Shown here one piece after another: positions 51,276-60,043 of a stretch of 64,000 bases of DNA. A program made the position numbers and the translations under genes. The notes under the pieces are model-generated. The model saw only the letters and a program-made list of their open reading frames with translations, searched no databases and was not told the origin of the DNA. This stretch comes from Mitsuaria sp. GD03876 (GTDB lineage Bacteria > Pseudomonadota > Gammaproteobacteria > Burkholderiales > Burkholderiaceae_C): positions 62,001 through 126,000 of the forward strand of contig NZ_JAOCCU010000009.1 of NCBI RefSeq assembly GCF_029840635.1. Reading direction: 5' to 3'. How positions within the stretch are numbered: position 1 is the stretch's first letter; each line of letters opens with the position of its first letter.

Positions 51276-52625
51276 CTATCCAGCCGGCGGCAAGGCGGGG
51301 AGTAACAAGATCGTCGCGATTCCGGTCATCGGCGGCGCCAGCCAGCGCTTGGCGCGCGCCTGGCCGATCGCCCGGACCCGCCCGTCCGCCTCGAGTTCCG
51401 ACAGCGCGCGCTGCACCGTCCGCTGGCTTGCGCCCAGCGCCAGCGCGAGCGCCGAGGTCGACCAGGCCGCGCCGTCGGCCAGCAAGGCCTGCAGCGAGGC
51501 GAGCTCGCCCTCGATCGGCGGCACGAGCACCGTCACCGCGCGGAATCCGCCATGGCTGCCCTCGCCGCCGCGACGATCGCCATCGCCATCGCCATCGCCA
51601 TCGCCATCGCCATCGCCATCGCCATCGCCTACGCCTACGCCTACGCCTGCGCCGCGATTCCCACCACCGCTGTCCTCGCCCACGCGCAAGGCGAATCCTT
51701 CGGGCGTCGCCTCGATGGCGGCCGCGGGCTCGACCAGCGCGCGCAGCCGGCCGAGCTCGACCCGCAGCCGCGCGCGATGCGTCTCGTCCGGGTGTCGAGT
51801 GCGGAAGGCGCGGAGGATCAGCGTCTGTCGGTCGACATCGCCGGGCCAGGCCTCCGCCAGCGCGCGGGCGAGGGTGAACAACACCGGCCGCCGCGCCAGG
51901 TCGACGTCGAGCCCCGCGCCGCGGATCGCGCGGCGGCAGGCGTCGACGACCAGCGTGGGCGAGTCCAGCAGGGCCTCCACCTCGCCCAGGACGAGGGGCC
52001 GCTCCTCGCCGGCATCGATGCGCCGCGCGACCGGCCGTTCGAGCAGGCCGCGGAGTTCGACCGCTTCCGCGATCAGCGCCGGCACGCCGGAGCGTCGCGC
52101 CGCGTCGGTCGCGCGTCCGGCGGCGGCCAACGCATCGCCGCTGCGCAGCGAGCGCATCGCCAGTTCCGCGGTCGCGAGCGCCGCCATCGCGGCCAGCATC
52201 GGAGGGAGTCCATCGAGGTCGACGGCCGGCAGCGCCGCGGCGGCCTCGTCGAGCCGCCCGAGCAGGATCAGCCGCCGCGCCGCGATCAGCCGGGCCTGCA
52301 GCGCGTTGACGCGGTCGTCGTGCGCCTCCAGCGCCGCGGCCGCCTGCAGCAGCGCGCGCGGCGCGTCGCCGAGATCGCGCATCGCGAGCGCCACCTCCGC
52401 CTCGGCGACGACGCAGCGCGCCCGGGCCACGGCCTCCTTCGGCCCGAAGGCCTTGGCCGCGCGCCGCAGCAGCTCGCGGGCGCGCGGATGCTCGCCGAGC
52501 TGCGCCATCGCGATCCCGCGCAACGCGAGCGCCGGCGGATCGTCGCGCAGCGCCACGCGCTGCAGCGCGCTCAACGCGTCGCCGGCGGCGAGGAAACGGG
52601 CGGCGGCGGTGATCAGGGCGTCCAT
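51276..52625 (-). CDS. HTH regulator with N-terminal helical (TPR-like) domain and Gly-Asp repeat linker
   Basis: A 449-residue protein. Residues about 1-300 are Ala/Leu-rich helical repeats. A linker with (Gly-Val)n and (Gly-Asp)n runs near residues 325-352. A C-terminal winged helix (STSALALALGASQRTVQRALSELEADGRVRAIG) follows. It looks like a transcription factor with a protein-interaction or ligand domain; family unclear. Divergent from a TetR gene and upstream of the beta-propeller gene. Confidence 0.75.
   Translation of the reverse strand: MDALITAAARFLAAGDALSALQRVALRDDPPALALRGIAMAQLGEHPRARELLRRAAKAFGPKEAVARARCVVAEAEVALAMRDLGDAPRALLQAAAALEAHDDRVNALQARLIAARRLILLGRLDEAAAALPAVDLDGLPPMLAAMAALATAELAMRSLRSGDALAAAGRATDAARRSGVPALIAEAVELRGLLERPVARRIDAGEERPLVLGEVEALLDSPTLVVDACRRAIRGAGLDVDLARRPVLFTLARALAEAWPGDVDRQTLILRAFRTRHPDETHRARLRVELGRLRALVEPAAAIEATPEGFALRVGEDSGGGNRGAGVGVGVGDGDGDGDGDGDGDGDGDRRGGEGSHGGFRAVTVLVPPIEGELASLQALLADGAAWSTSALALALGASQRTVQRALSELEADGRVRAIGQARAKRWLAPPMTGIATILLLPALPPAG
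51576..51653. repeat. Hexanucleotide microsatellite (ATCGCC x9, TACGCC x3, TGCGCC)
   Basis: Nine perfect ATCGCC units (51576-51629), then three TACGCC and one TGCGCC. On the minus strand they encode alternating Gly-Asp then Gly-Val. Nine perfect units are prone to slippage, changing linker length in steps of two residues. Confidence 0.95.
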
Positions 52626-52671
52626 GGGGGCGGAGCTTAAGCGCGCGGGCGGAGCCCCTAGACTCCCGGCC

Positions 52672-53271
52672 ATGTCCGAGACGCCCCCGACCCCGCCCGT
52701 CCGCCGCCGCGACGCCGCCGCCACGCGGCAGGCCATCCTCGACTCCGCCCGCGCCGCCTTCGCCCGTGCCGGCTACGACGGCGCCGGCCTGCGGGAGATC
52801 GCCGCCGGGGCCGGCGTCACCGCGATCCTGGTCAACCGCTACTTCGGCAACAAGGAAGGGCTGTTCGCCGAGGCCGTCGCCGCCAGCATGGCGACCACCA
52901 CCGTCGTGCTGCCGCGCATCCTGAAGGCCGGCGCGACCGGCGCCGACATCGCCGCCGCGCTGCTCAGCGTGACCGACGCGCACGACGTGCCGCTCGAGGG
53001 GTTCCAGATCATGCTGCGATCGGCCTCCAGCGAGGTCGCGGCCCGCATCGCGCGCGAGCAGATCGAGCTGTTCCACCAGAAGGCCATCGCCGGCAGCCTC
53101 AAGGGCGCCCGGCGTGACCAGCGTGCCGCGCTGCTGCTGAGCCTGATCGCCGGGCTGCAGATCATGCGCCAGATGATCGCCCTGTCGCCGCTGGCCGAGG
53201 CCGATCCGAAGCGTTTGGCCGAGGTCCTCGGCGGCGTGATCCAGCACCTGATCGACGCCCCCGCCAAGTAG
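52672..53271 (+). CDS. TetR-family transcriptional regulator
   Basis: A 199-residue repressor: N-terminal helix-turn-helix (RQAILDSARAAFARAGYDGAGLREIAAGAGVTAILVNRYFGNKEGLF split over three helices) and an all-helical effector domain. TAGACT (52659-52664) ends 7 nt before the ATG, so the mRNA is probably leaderless. The downstream reductase gene has a palindrome over its promoter and is the likely target. Confidence 0.93.
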   Translation: MSETPPTPPVRRRDAAATRQAILDSARAAFARAGYDGAGLREIAAGAGVTAILVNRYFGNKEGLFAEAVAASMATTTVVLPRILKAGATGADIAAALLSVTDAHDVPLEGFQIMLRSASSEVAARIAREQIELFHQKAIAGSLKGARRDQRAALLLSLIAGLQIMRQMIALSPLAEADPKRLAEVLGGVIQHLIDAPAK

Positions 53272-53319
53272 CCGCGCCGCGCGACCGGGACCGCTTCCCG
53301 GAGGCTTGTCGCGTCTTAT

Positions 53320-53335
53320 GTATACATGTGTATAC
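53320..53335. promoter_or_regulatory. TetR-type operator over the reductase promoter
   Basis: GTATAC-ATGT-GTATAC. The second arm overlaps a TATACT -10 (53331-53336); TTGTCG at 53306-53311 is a poor -35 with 19-bp spacing. Unusually A/T-rich for this window. Confidence 0.6.
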
Positions 53336-53401
53336 TTGCGCCGTTTTCGGATGCGGTGCCGGCGTGCGCCGGCGCATCCGGTCCACGAGCGGAGCGTCGA
53401 C

Positions 53402-54469
53402 ATGATGGAGCGTGTGCTGGTCACGGGCGGGAACGGATTCGTTGCCGGATGGTGCGTCGTCGAGTTGCTGCGGCGCGGTTACCGGGTGCGCGCGACGGTG
53501 CGCGGCGCCGGGCGGGAAGCGGCGATGCGCGCGGCGATCGCTTCGCAGGCGGGCGAGGCCGCCCACGACCGCGAGCGGCTGGAAGTCGCCGTGGCCGACC
53601 TGCTGTCCGATGACGGCTGGGACGCCGCGATGACGGGCTGCCGTTACGTGCTGCATGTCGCCTCGCCGCTCGGCGCCAAGACGCCCAAGGACCTCGACGC
53701 GCTGCTGGTGCCGGCGCGTGACGGCACGCTGCGGGTCCTCGCGGCGGCGCTTCGCGCGGGGGTCGAACGCGTCGTGATGACCTCGGCCGCCGCCGCGGCG
53801 CGCGCCGAGCGCGACGGCCGCGTGCGGATCGACGAGACGCTGTGGCCCGACCCGGCGGTCCGGCAGGACCCCTATCGCGCGTCGAAGGTCGCGGCCGAAC
53901 GCGCCGCCTGGCAATTCATGGGCGAGCGCGGCGCGACCTCGCGGCTGACCACGGTGCTGCCCGGCGCGGTCTTCGGACCGGTGCTATCGCGCGACGGATG
54001 GGGATCGGTCCAGGTGATCCAACGGATGTTGGCGGGCCGGCCGCCGGCGGTGCCGCGCCTGGGCTTCGCGGTGGTGGACGTCCGCGACCTGGCGGTGCTG
54101 CACGTGGCGGCGATGACGTCGCCCGCGGCGGCGGGGCAGCGCTTCCTGGCCACGCATGAGTTCCTCTGGATGAGCGACATCGCCACGCACCTGCGCCAGG
54201 CGCTCGGCGCGCGCGCGGCGAAGGTGCCGACGCGACGCATGCCGGACGTCGTGTTCCGGCTGCTGGCGCTGGCGATGCCGCCGCTGCGCATGCTGGCCGC
54301 GGACCTCGGCCGCGTGCATCACCCGGCGGCGGACAAGGCGCGCCGGCTGCTCGGCTTCGCGCCGCGGCCGGGCGTGGAGACGGTGGTCGACTGCGCGCGC
54401 AGCCTGCTGGCCACCGAGGACCCGCAGTGGCGCGGCGCGCCGGACGCCGGCGCCAGGACCGCGCCATGA
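53402..54469 (+). CDS. NAD(P)-dependent reductase, dihydroflavonol-4-reductase-like extended SDR
   Basis: A 355-residue protein with VLVTGGNGFVAGWCVVELLRRGYRVRATVR at the N-terminus (nucleotide binding), VLHVASPLG and the catalytic YRASKVAAERAAW (YxxxK). Substrate unknown; many relatives reduce aldehydes or ketones. Two adjacent ATG codons at 53402 and 53405. The stop overlaps the start of the next gene (ATGA), so the two form an operon. Confidence 0.9.
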   Translation: MMERVLVTGGNGFVAGWCVVELLRRGYRVRATVRGAGREAAMRAAIASQAGEAAHDRERLEVAVADLLSDDGWDAAMTGCRYVLHVASPLGAKTPKDLDALLVPARDGTLRVLAAALRAGVERVVMTSAAAAARAERDGRVRIDETLWPDPAVRQDPYRASKVAAERAAWQFMGERGATSRLTTVLPGAVFGPVLSRDGWGSVQVIQRMLAGRPPAVPRLGFAVVDVRDLAVLHVAAMTSPAAAGQRFLATHEFLWMSDIATHLRQALGARAAKVPTRRMPDVVFRLLALAMPPLRMLAADLGRVHHPAADKARRLLGFAPRPGVETVVDCARSLLATEDPQWRGAPDAGARTAP

Positions 54470-55698
54470 GCCGCTGGCATCGCCGCGGCGCCTGGGCGCT
54501 CGCGATGGGCGCGATGCTCGCCGTGTCGGTCGCCGGCCTGGTCAGCGGTTGCACCGCGCTCGGCGGCAAGCTCGACGGCGCCCGCCTGGACGCCGCTACG
54601 CAGTCGCCGCAATGGCAGGGGACGCGTTTCGTCGATCCGCAACCGCTGTGGGCCGACGCCAGTGGCGCCTGGCAGGACCTGCTGTTCGGCCCCGCGACGC
54701 CCGACGCCACGCCGCATGTGCCGGTCGCGGTCGACGCGAACGCGGCGGAGCGCCTGCGCTCGCCGCCGTCGAGCGGGCTGCGGCTCACCTGGTTCGGGCA
54801 CTCGTCGATGCTGCTGGAGATCGACGGCCTGCGCGTCCTCATCGATCCGCTGTTCTCCGAGCGGGCCTCGCCGGTCGCCTGGGCCGGCCCGAAGCGCTGG
54901 TACGCGCCGCCGGCGACGCTGGACGACATCGCCGCGGCCGGTCCGGTGGACGCGGTGCTGATCTCCCACGATCACTACGACCACCTCGACCAGGGCGCGA
55001 TCGCGGGCATGGCGGGCTGGTCGACGCGCTTCATCGTGCCGCTCGGCGTCGGCGCGCATCTGGAGCGCTGGGGCGTGCCCGCGACGCGCATCGTCGAGCT
55101 CGACTGGTGGCAGGAGACGGCGCTGCGGGGCGTGCGCCTCGTCGCAACACCGGCGCGCCATCGGTCCGGCCGCGGCCTGGGCGGCGGCAACCGGACGCTG
55201 TGGGCGGGATGGGCGGTCGTCGGGCCGGCGCACCGCGCCTGGTACTCGGGCGACACGGGCTTCCACGACGGCCTGGCCGAGATCGGCCGCCGGCTCGGTC
55301 CCTTCGACCTCACGATGATCGAGGCGGGCCAGTACAACCCGCTGTGGCCCGACACGCACCTCGGGCCCGAGCACGCGGTGCTGGCGCACCAGCAGGTGCG
55401 CGGCCGGACGATGGTGCCCGTGCACTGGGGCCTGATCCAGGAGGCGCCGCATCCGTGGATCGAGCCGGTCGAGCGCGCGCTGGCGGCCGCGGCCTGCGCG
55501 GCGGTGGACGTGGCGACGCCGCGTCCGGGCCAGTCGATCGAGCCGCCGTTCGACACCGCCCGCGAGCGCTGGTGGCCGGCCGCGACCTGGCGCAGCGCGG
55601 CGGCGTCGCCGCAGCGGCCGACGCGTCGGGGCGATCCGGCCGATCGCCTGCCGGCGCCCGCCTGTCCGCCGCCATCGACATCGACATCGACGATGTGA
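54466..55698 (+). CDS. Metallo-beta-lactamase-fold lipoprotein (UlaG/NAPE-PLD-like)
   Basis: A 410-residue protein with a lipobox (LVSGC) after a hydrophobic N-terminal segment. The hydrolase domain shows WFGHSSMLLEIDG, the metal motif SHDHYDHLD, TPARHRSGR and YSGDTGFHD. The similarity is to the NAPE-PLD-like group, whose bacterial members mostly have unknown substrates. The C-terminal 40 residues are Pro/Ser/Thr-rich. Translationally coupled to the reductase gene. Confidence 0.87.
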   Translation: MSRWHRRGAWALAMGAMLAVSVAGLVSGCTALGGKLDGARLDAATQSPQWQGTRFVDPQPLWADASGAWQDLLFGPATPDATPHVPVAVDANAAERLRSPPSSGLRLTWFGHSSMLLEIDGLRVLIDPLFSERASPVAWAGPKRWYAPPATLDDIAAAGPVDAVLISHDHYDHLDQGAIAGMAGWSTRFIVPLGVGAHLERWGVPATRIVELDWWQETALRGVRLVATPARHRSGRGLGGGNRTLWAGWAVVGPAHRAWYSGDTGFHDGLAEIGRRLGPFDLTMIEAGQYNPLWPDTHLGPEHAVLAHQQVRGRTMVPVHWGLIQEAPHPWIEPVERALAAAACAAVDVATPRPGQSIEPPFDTARERWWPAATWRSAAASPQRPTRRGDPADRLPAPACPPPSTSTSTM

Positions 55699-55833
55699 TC
55701 GATGCGACGCGAGGAGCGGGGTGTCGGAATCCTGGATCCCCATGTCCGAGCGGCGGAGCGGGCAATGGCCCCGGCGCCATCAGGGACAGCCCGCAACGAC
55801 GTCGCGCGGGACCGGCGAATACACTCCCGCCCC

Positions 55834-56076
55834 ATGCAGCTCAAGATCGTCGTCTACTCCAAGTCCGCCTGCCCGCAATGCGACACGGCGAAGAGTCTCC
55901 TCAAGTCCCGCGGGATGGACTACCAGGAGATCCTGATCGACGACGAGGCCGAACGGATGGCCTTCTACGAGAAGTGCGGTCCCTCGGTGCGCCAGATGCC
56001 GCAGGTCTTCATCAACGACCAGCGCGTCGGCGGCGTCACCGGCCTGCAGGCCGCGCTGAAGCAACTCGGCCGCTGA
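55834..56076 (+). CDS. Glutaredoxin
   Basis: An 80-residue protein with the redox motif SACPQCDTAK, the cis-Pro in RQMPQVFIND and GGVTGLQ for glutathione binding. Small cytoplasmic thiol-disulfide exchange protein. TACACT (55820-55825) ends 8 nt before the ATG, so a leaderless mRNA is likely; the longer upstream frame is not needed. Confidence 0.92.
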   Translation: MQLKIVVYSKSACPQCDTAKSLLKSRGMDYQEILIDDEAERMAFYEKCGPSVRQMPQVFINDQRVGGVTGLQAALKQLGR

Positions 56077-56199
56077 GCCGCCGGGATCTGTCCCCGGGGC
56101 CCTGACTCCCGGGGCAGCCCTTCGAGGCATGACTCCCGGTCGATGGGGGCCGGACGACGCTAGAGTCGGCGGCTTCTTCCACCGACTGCGAAAGCGCTC

Positions 56200-56838
56200 A
56201 TGTCCCTGCTCGACGTCCCCAGCCCGATCGACCTGCGCCAGATGGCCGATGCCCGCCAATGGGCCGACGAGGCGATGGTCAAACGGCCGTGGCGGACCGA
56301 GTTCTTCGAGACCTTCGCCCAGACGCTCGACGCCGGCAACGCGCACCACGTGCTGGAACTCGGCTCGGGTCCCGGTTTCCTCGCCCACTACCTGCTGGGC
56401 GCGCTGCCCGAGATCGACTACGTCGCGCTCGACTTCTCGTCGGCGATGCACCAGCTCGCGGCCGAGCGCCTCGGCCCCGCCGCGTCGCGCGTGCGCTTCG
56501 TCGAGCGCAGCTTCCGAGAGCCGGACTGGGTCGAGGGCCTGGGCCCGTTCGACCACGTCGTCACCAACCAGGCGGTGCACGAACTGCGCCACAAGCGCCA
56601 CGCGCGGGCCCTGCACGAGCAGGTGCGCGGGCTGCTCAAGCCCGGCGGCCGTTACCTCGTCTGCGACCACTTCGCCGGCGACGGCGGCATGAAGAACGAC
56701 CAGCTCTACATGAGCATCGAGGAGCAGCGCCTCGCGCTGGCCGAGGCCGGCTTCACGCGCGTCGAGCCGCTGCTGCTCAAGCGTGGGCTGCTGCTCTACG
56801 TGGCCTCGGTGGCCTCCGCGGCTTCGATGGCGGAGTGA
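56200..56838 (+). CDS. Class I SAM-dependent methyltransferase
   Basis: A 212-residue protein with VLELGSGPGFLAHYLL (SAM motif I), VALDFSSAMHQLAAERL, FDHVVTNQAVHELRHK and LLKPGGRYLVCDHFAG. Acceptor unknown. The 3' end overlaps the convergent LysR gene by 43 nt. Confidence 0.88.
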   Translation: MSLLDVPSPIDLRQMADARQWADEAMVKRPWRTEFFETFAQTLDAGNAHHVLELGSGPGFLAHYLLGALPEIDYVALDFSSAMHQLAAERLGPAASRVRFVERSFREPDWVEGLGPFDHVVTNQAVHELRHKRHARALHEQVRGLLKPGGRYLVCDHFAGDGGMKNDQLYMSIEEQRLALAEAGFTRVEPLLLKRGLLLYVASVASAASMAE

Positions 56839-57800
56839 CGCGCTGACTCGGCGCCCGCGTCGATCGGCCTGAACACCGCCTCGATCCAGTCCATGAAGCG
56901 CCTCACCTTGGGCGCTGGCGGCCGCTCCGCCGGATGCAGCACATGGATCGGATACCTCGGCCGGCTCCAGGCACCCAGCACCTCGACCAGCGAGCCCTCG
57001 TCCAGCTGCCGCGTCACCGCGGCGCGCAGCGTCTGTCCGACGCCGACCCCCGCCATCAGCGCCGCGATGTGGGAATGCGCGTCGTCGACGCACAGCTCGT
57101 CGCTCCGGTCGATGCTGACCGATACGTCGCCGCGCTCGAAGATCAGCGGATGCGCCTCGCCGGTGCCCTTGGTCCGATGACCCAGGCACGAATGCGGCCG
57201 CCGCGTCCCGAGCGCCGATGACGACGGCGCCGGCGCCGGCATCAGCTCCGACGGGTCCAGCGGCGTCCCGCGCGCCTGCAGGTAGCCGGGGCTCGCGCAG
57301 GTCACCCACTCGAGCTCGGCGAGCTTCCTCGCCACCAGCGCCTGGCCGTCCAGGGGTCCGCCGCGGACCGCGCAGTCCACGCCATCCCGGATCAGGTCGA
57401 CCGGCCGGTCGCTGACGCCGAGTTCGAGCTGGATGCCCGGATGCATCGCCTGGAAGGCCGGCAAGGCCGGCACGATCAGCAGGTCCGCGATCGCCGACCC
57501 CGCGTCGACGCGCAATCGCCCGCGCAGCGCCGCATCCGCGCCACGGGCGCTGATCTCCAGTTCGTCGAACGCCAGCAGAAAACTGACGGCGTGCTCGTAG
57601 TACGCGGCGCCTTCCTCGGTCGGCACGACCTTGCGCGGCGTGCGCTGCAGCAGCCGGATCCCGAGATGCCGTTCCAGCCGCTGGATCACCTTGGTCGCGG
57701 TGGGACGTGGAATGCCGAGCGAATCCGCGGCGTGGGCGAAGGCGCCCGATTCAGTGATGCGCACGAACAGGCGCAAGGCAAGAAGCTGATCCATGTCCAT
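56796..57800 (-). CDS. LysR-family transcriptional regulator
   Basis: A 334-residue regulator: winged helix (FVRITESGAFAHAADSLGIPRPTATKV) and CrgA-type effector domain (RGRLRVDAGSAIADLLIVPALPAFQ in part). GGAGGG just upstream supports ATG 57800, with an alternative at 57794. It is divergent from a second, closely similar LysR gene, with no structural gene between. Confidence 0.9.
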   Translation of the reverse strand: MDMDQLLALRLFVRITESGAFAHAADSLGIPRPTATKVIQRLERHLGIRLLQRTPRKVVPTEEGAAYYEHAVSFLLAFDELEISARGADAALRGRLRVDAGSAIADLLIVPALPAFQAMHPGIQLELGVSDRPVDLIRDGVDCAVRGGPLDGQALVARKLAELEWVTCASPGYLQARGTPLDPSELMPAPAPSSSALGTRRPHSCLGHRTKGTGEAHPLIFERGDVSVSIDRSDELCVDDAHSHIAALMAGVGVGQTLRAAVTRQLDEGSLVEVLGAWSRPRYPIHVLHPAERPPAPKVRRFMDWIEAVFRPIDAGAESARHSAIEAAEATEAT

Positions 57801-58034
57801 CCAACCCTCCGGGGCGACGCAGGTCCGCCGTTCCCCGATGTCATGCACTGTCGACGCGGGCCGTGGAGCTTCGGTGAACGAAGCATGGAGCCCCGATGGA
57901 GGCGACCGGGCCCACGGTGACGTGCTTCCCTGTGCACACGATGCGCCGCGGTTCCCGCGCGCCTCTCCCTCGACCGGGACGAGGCCCGCGCGCCGACACT
58001 CCGACGCGTTTCTCCCGCCGCCTCCGCCCCGCTC

Positions 58035-58991
58035 ATGGACAAGCTCCTGGCCATCCGCCTCTTCCTCCACATCGCGTCCACCGGCACCTTCACGAAAGCC
58101 TCCGCCGCCGTCCAGATCCCGCGCTCCACGGCGTCGCAGGTGATCAGCCGGCTGGAGTCGCACCTGGGCGCGTCGCTGCTGCATCGCACGACCCGCCGGG
58201 TGCGCCTGACCGCGCAAGGCGAGGCCTTCCTGGCCGGCGCCGCCGACCTGATGTCCCAACTCGAGGCCATGGACCGCCACGTGAAGGACGCGGGCGCCTC
58301 CGCCCGGGGCGTGCTGCGCGTGGACGTCGGGTCCGCGCTCGCGCGCGCCATCGTCATTCCCGCGCTGCCGTCCTTCCACGCCCGCCATCCGGGCATCAAG
58401 ATCAAGCTCGGCATCAGCGATCGCGTCGTCGACCTGGTGCACGAAGGCGTGGACTGCGTGATCCGCGGCGGCGAGCTCGCGGACGCCGCGCTCGTGGCGC
58501 GCCGCATCGCGGAGCTCGACTGGGTGACCTGCGCGTCGCCGTCCTACCTGGACAGCCGCGGCGTTCCCCGGCACCCCGCGGAACTGCATGGCGCGGACGC
58601 CGTCGCTGGCGGCACGGCCGAGGCGCCCCACGCGCTGGTGGGCACCTTCTCGAAGCGCTCCGGCCGGCGCTGGCCGCTGGCGTTCCGCCGCGGCGCCGAG
58701 AGCGTCGTGATCGACCGCCCCTTCGCCCTGTGCGTCAACGAGACCAGCACCCAGCTGCACGCGCTGCTTTCCGGCGCGGGCATCGGGCAATGCCTGCGGG
58801 TCGTCGCCGCGCCGCATCTGCAAACCGGTGCCCTGCGGGAGGTCCTGGGCGAGTGGTCGCGCCCGCGCTACCCCGTGCACCTGGTCCACCCCGGCGGGCG
58901 CCATGCCAGCGCCAAGCTGCGGCACTTCATGGCCTGGGCCGCCGAGGTCTTCGAGCGCCACGACCGCAGGCCGCGCCGCGCGGCGGCCTGA
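58035..58991 (+). CDS. LysR-family transcriptional regulator (paralogue of the divergent one)
   Basis: A 318-residue regulator with MDKLLAIRLFLHIASTGTFTKA in form and the same domain order as the divergent paralogue; shared segments include ELDWVTCASPSYL / ELEWVTCASPGYL and EWSRPRYPVHLVHP / AWSRPRYPIHVLHP. The 234-bp spacer holds the presumed operators but no third gene. Targets unknown. Confidence 0.92.
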   Translation: MDKLLAIRLFLHIASTGTFTKASAAVQIPRSTASQVISRLESHLGASLLHRTTRRVRLTAQGEAFLAGAADLMSQLEAMDRHVKDAGASARGVLRVDVGSALARAIVIPALPSFHARHPGIKIKLGISDRVVDLVHEGVDCVIRGGELADAALVARRIAELDWVTCASPSYLDSRGVPRHPAELHGADAVAGGTAEAPHALVGTFSKRSGRRWPLAFRRGAESVVIDRPFALCVNETSTQLHALLSGAGIGQCLRVVAAPHLQTGALREVLGEWSRPRYPVHLVHPGGRHASAKLRHFMAWAAEVFERHDRRPRRAAA

Positions 58992-58994
58992 GCC

Positions 58995-59837
58995 TCAGCC
59001 GCGCAGCAGCGCCAGCACCTGCTGGGGCGCCTGGTTGGCCTGCGCGATCATCGCGTTGCCGGCCTGCTGCAGGATCTGCGCGCGGCTCAGGTTGGCCGTC
59101 TCCTTCGCGAAGTCCGCATCCATGATCCGGCTGCGCGCGGCCGTCTGGTTCTCCGACGCGATGTTCAGGTTGGACACGATCGCGTCGAAGCGGTTCTGCG
59201 ACGCGCCCATCTTCGAGCGCTCGTCGGTCACCGTCTTCATGGCCGTGTCGATGTCGTTGATCACCGTGGCCAGCGTGGCCGGCGTCGAGGTGCCGTCCAC
59301 CGTGGCCGCGGTGACCTTGGTGATGGTGGCATCGGTGCTCATGTTGGTCGTGACCACGTCCACCGAGTCGTTGGCCGTCGTGTTGGCGCCGATCTGGAAG
59401 GTCTGCGTGCCCGCGCCGCCGGCCAGGATGGCCTTGCCGTTGAAGGTCGTGCCGCCCAGCACGCGCTGGATCTCGGCGCCCAGCTGCGCGTATTCCTGGC
59501 CGATCGAGCCCAGGTCGGAGGTCGTGTTGGTCGCGTTGCGCGCCTGCACCGCCAGCTCCCGCATGCGTTGCAGCGAGTCGCCGACCTTGGACAGCGCGCC
59601 TTCCGCCGTCTGCGACAGCGAGATGCCGTCGTTGGCGTTGCGCATGGCCACGTTCATGCCGCGGACCTGCGCCTGCATGCGTTCCGCGATGGCCAGGCCG
59701 GCGGCGTCGTCCTTCGCCGAGTTCACCCGCAGGCCCGACGACAGCCGCTGCATCGACGTCGCCAGCGAGTTCTGGCTGGTCGACGTGTTGCGCTGCGCGT
59801 TGAGCGACATCAGGTTGGTGTTGATGATTTGCGCCAT
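58995..59837 (-). CDS. fliC: Flagellin
   Basis: A 280-residue short flagellin: conserved N-terminus (MAQIINTNLMSLNAQRN; QRLSSGLRVNSAKDDAAGLAI) and C-terminus (RSRIMDADFAKETANLSRAQI; QAGNAMIAQANQAPQQVLALL), with a small central region, so D2/D3 surface domains are minimal. GAGGGA precedes the ATG. I could not find a convincing sigma-28 promoter in the 205-bp upstream gap. No other flagellar gene lies in the window, so it is either a detached main gene or a secondary copy. Confidence 0.95.
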   Translation of the reverse strand: MAQIINTNLMSLNAQRNTSTSQNSLATSMQRLSSGLRVNSAKDDAAGLAIAERMQAQVRGMNVAMRNANDGISLSQTAEGALSKVGDSLQRMRELAVQARNATNTTSDLGSIGQEYAQLGAEIQRVLGGTTFNGKAILAGGAGTQTFQIGANTTANDSVDVVTTNMSTDATITKVTAATVDGTSTPATLATVINDIDTAMKTVTDERSKMGASQNRFDAIVSNLNIASENQTAARSRIMDADFAKETANLSRAQILQQAGNAMIAQANQAPQQVLALLRG

Positions 59838-60043
59838 GGATCGAATCCCTCGAATCGGAGTGTTGAAGCGGCGGGACGCCCGTGCTCACAAGAGCGGAGG
59901 TCCCTGCCTGTCGTGTCCGTCAGCCGCTCGATGCGATGCTGCGGACACCTCCGATTTCGTCGTGGAAACGGGGGCGGTGAAGAGCGGTTCCGGAAACGTC
60001 ACGTTGCCCGGAACGCGCAATGCGCGTCACGCCCCGCGGCCGA

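Noticed and set aside
50467-52671. Upstream extension of the TetR frame giving a 934-codon open frame
   Set aside because: The extension is antisense to the beta-propeller and HTH regulator genes. The TetR fold starts at 52672, right after a promoter.
59838-60043. Sigma-28 promoter for the flagellin gene
   Set aside because: No TAAA-N15-GCCGATAA-like pair found on the minus strand; the nearest is a poor CCGATTCG match.
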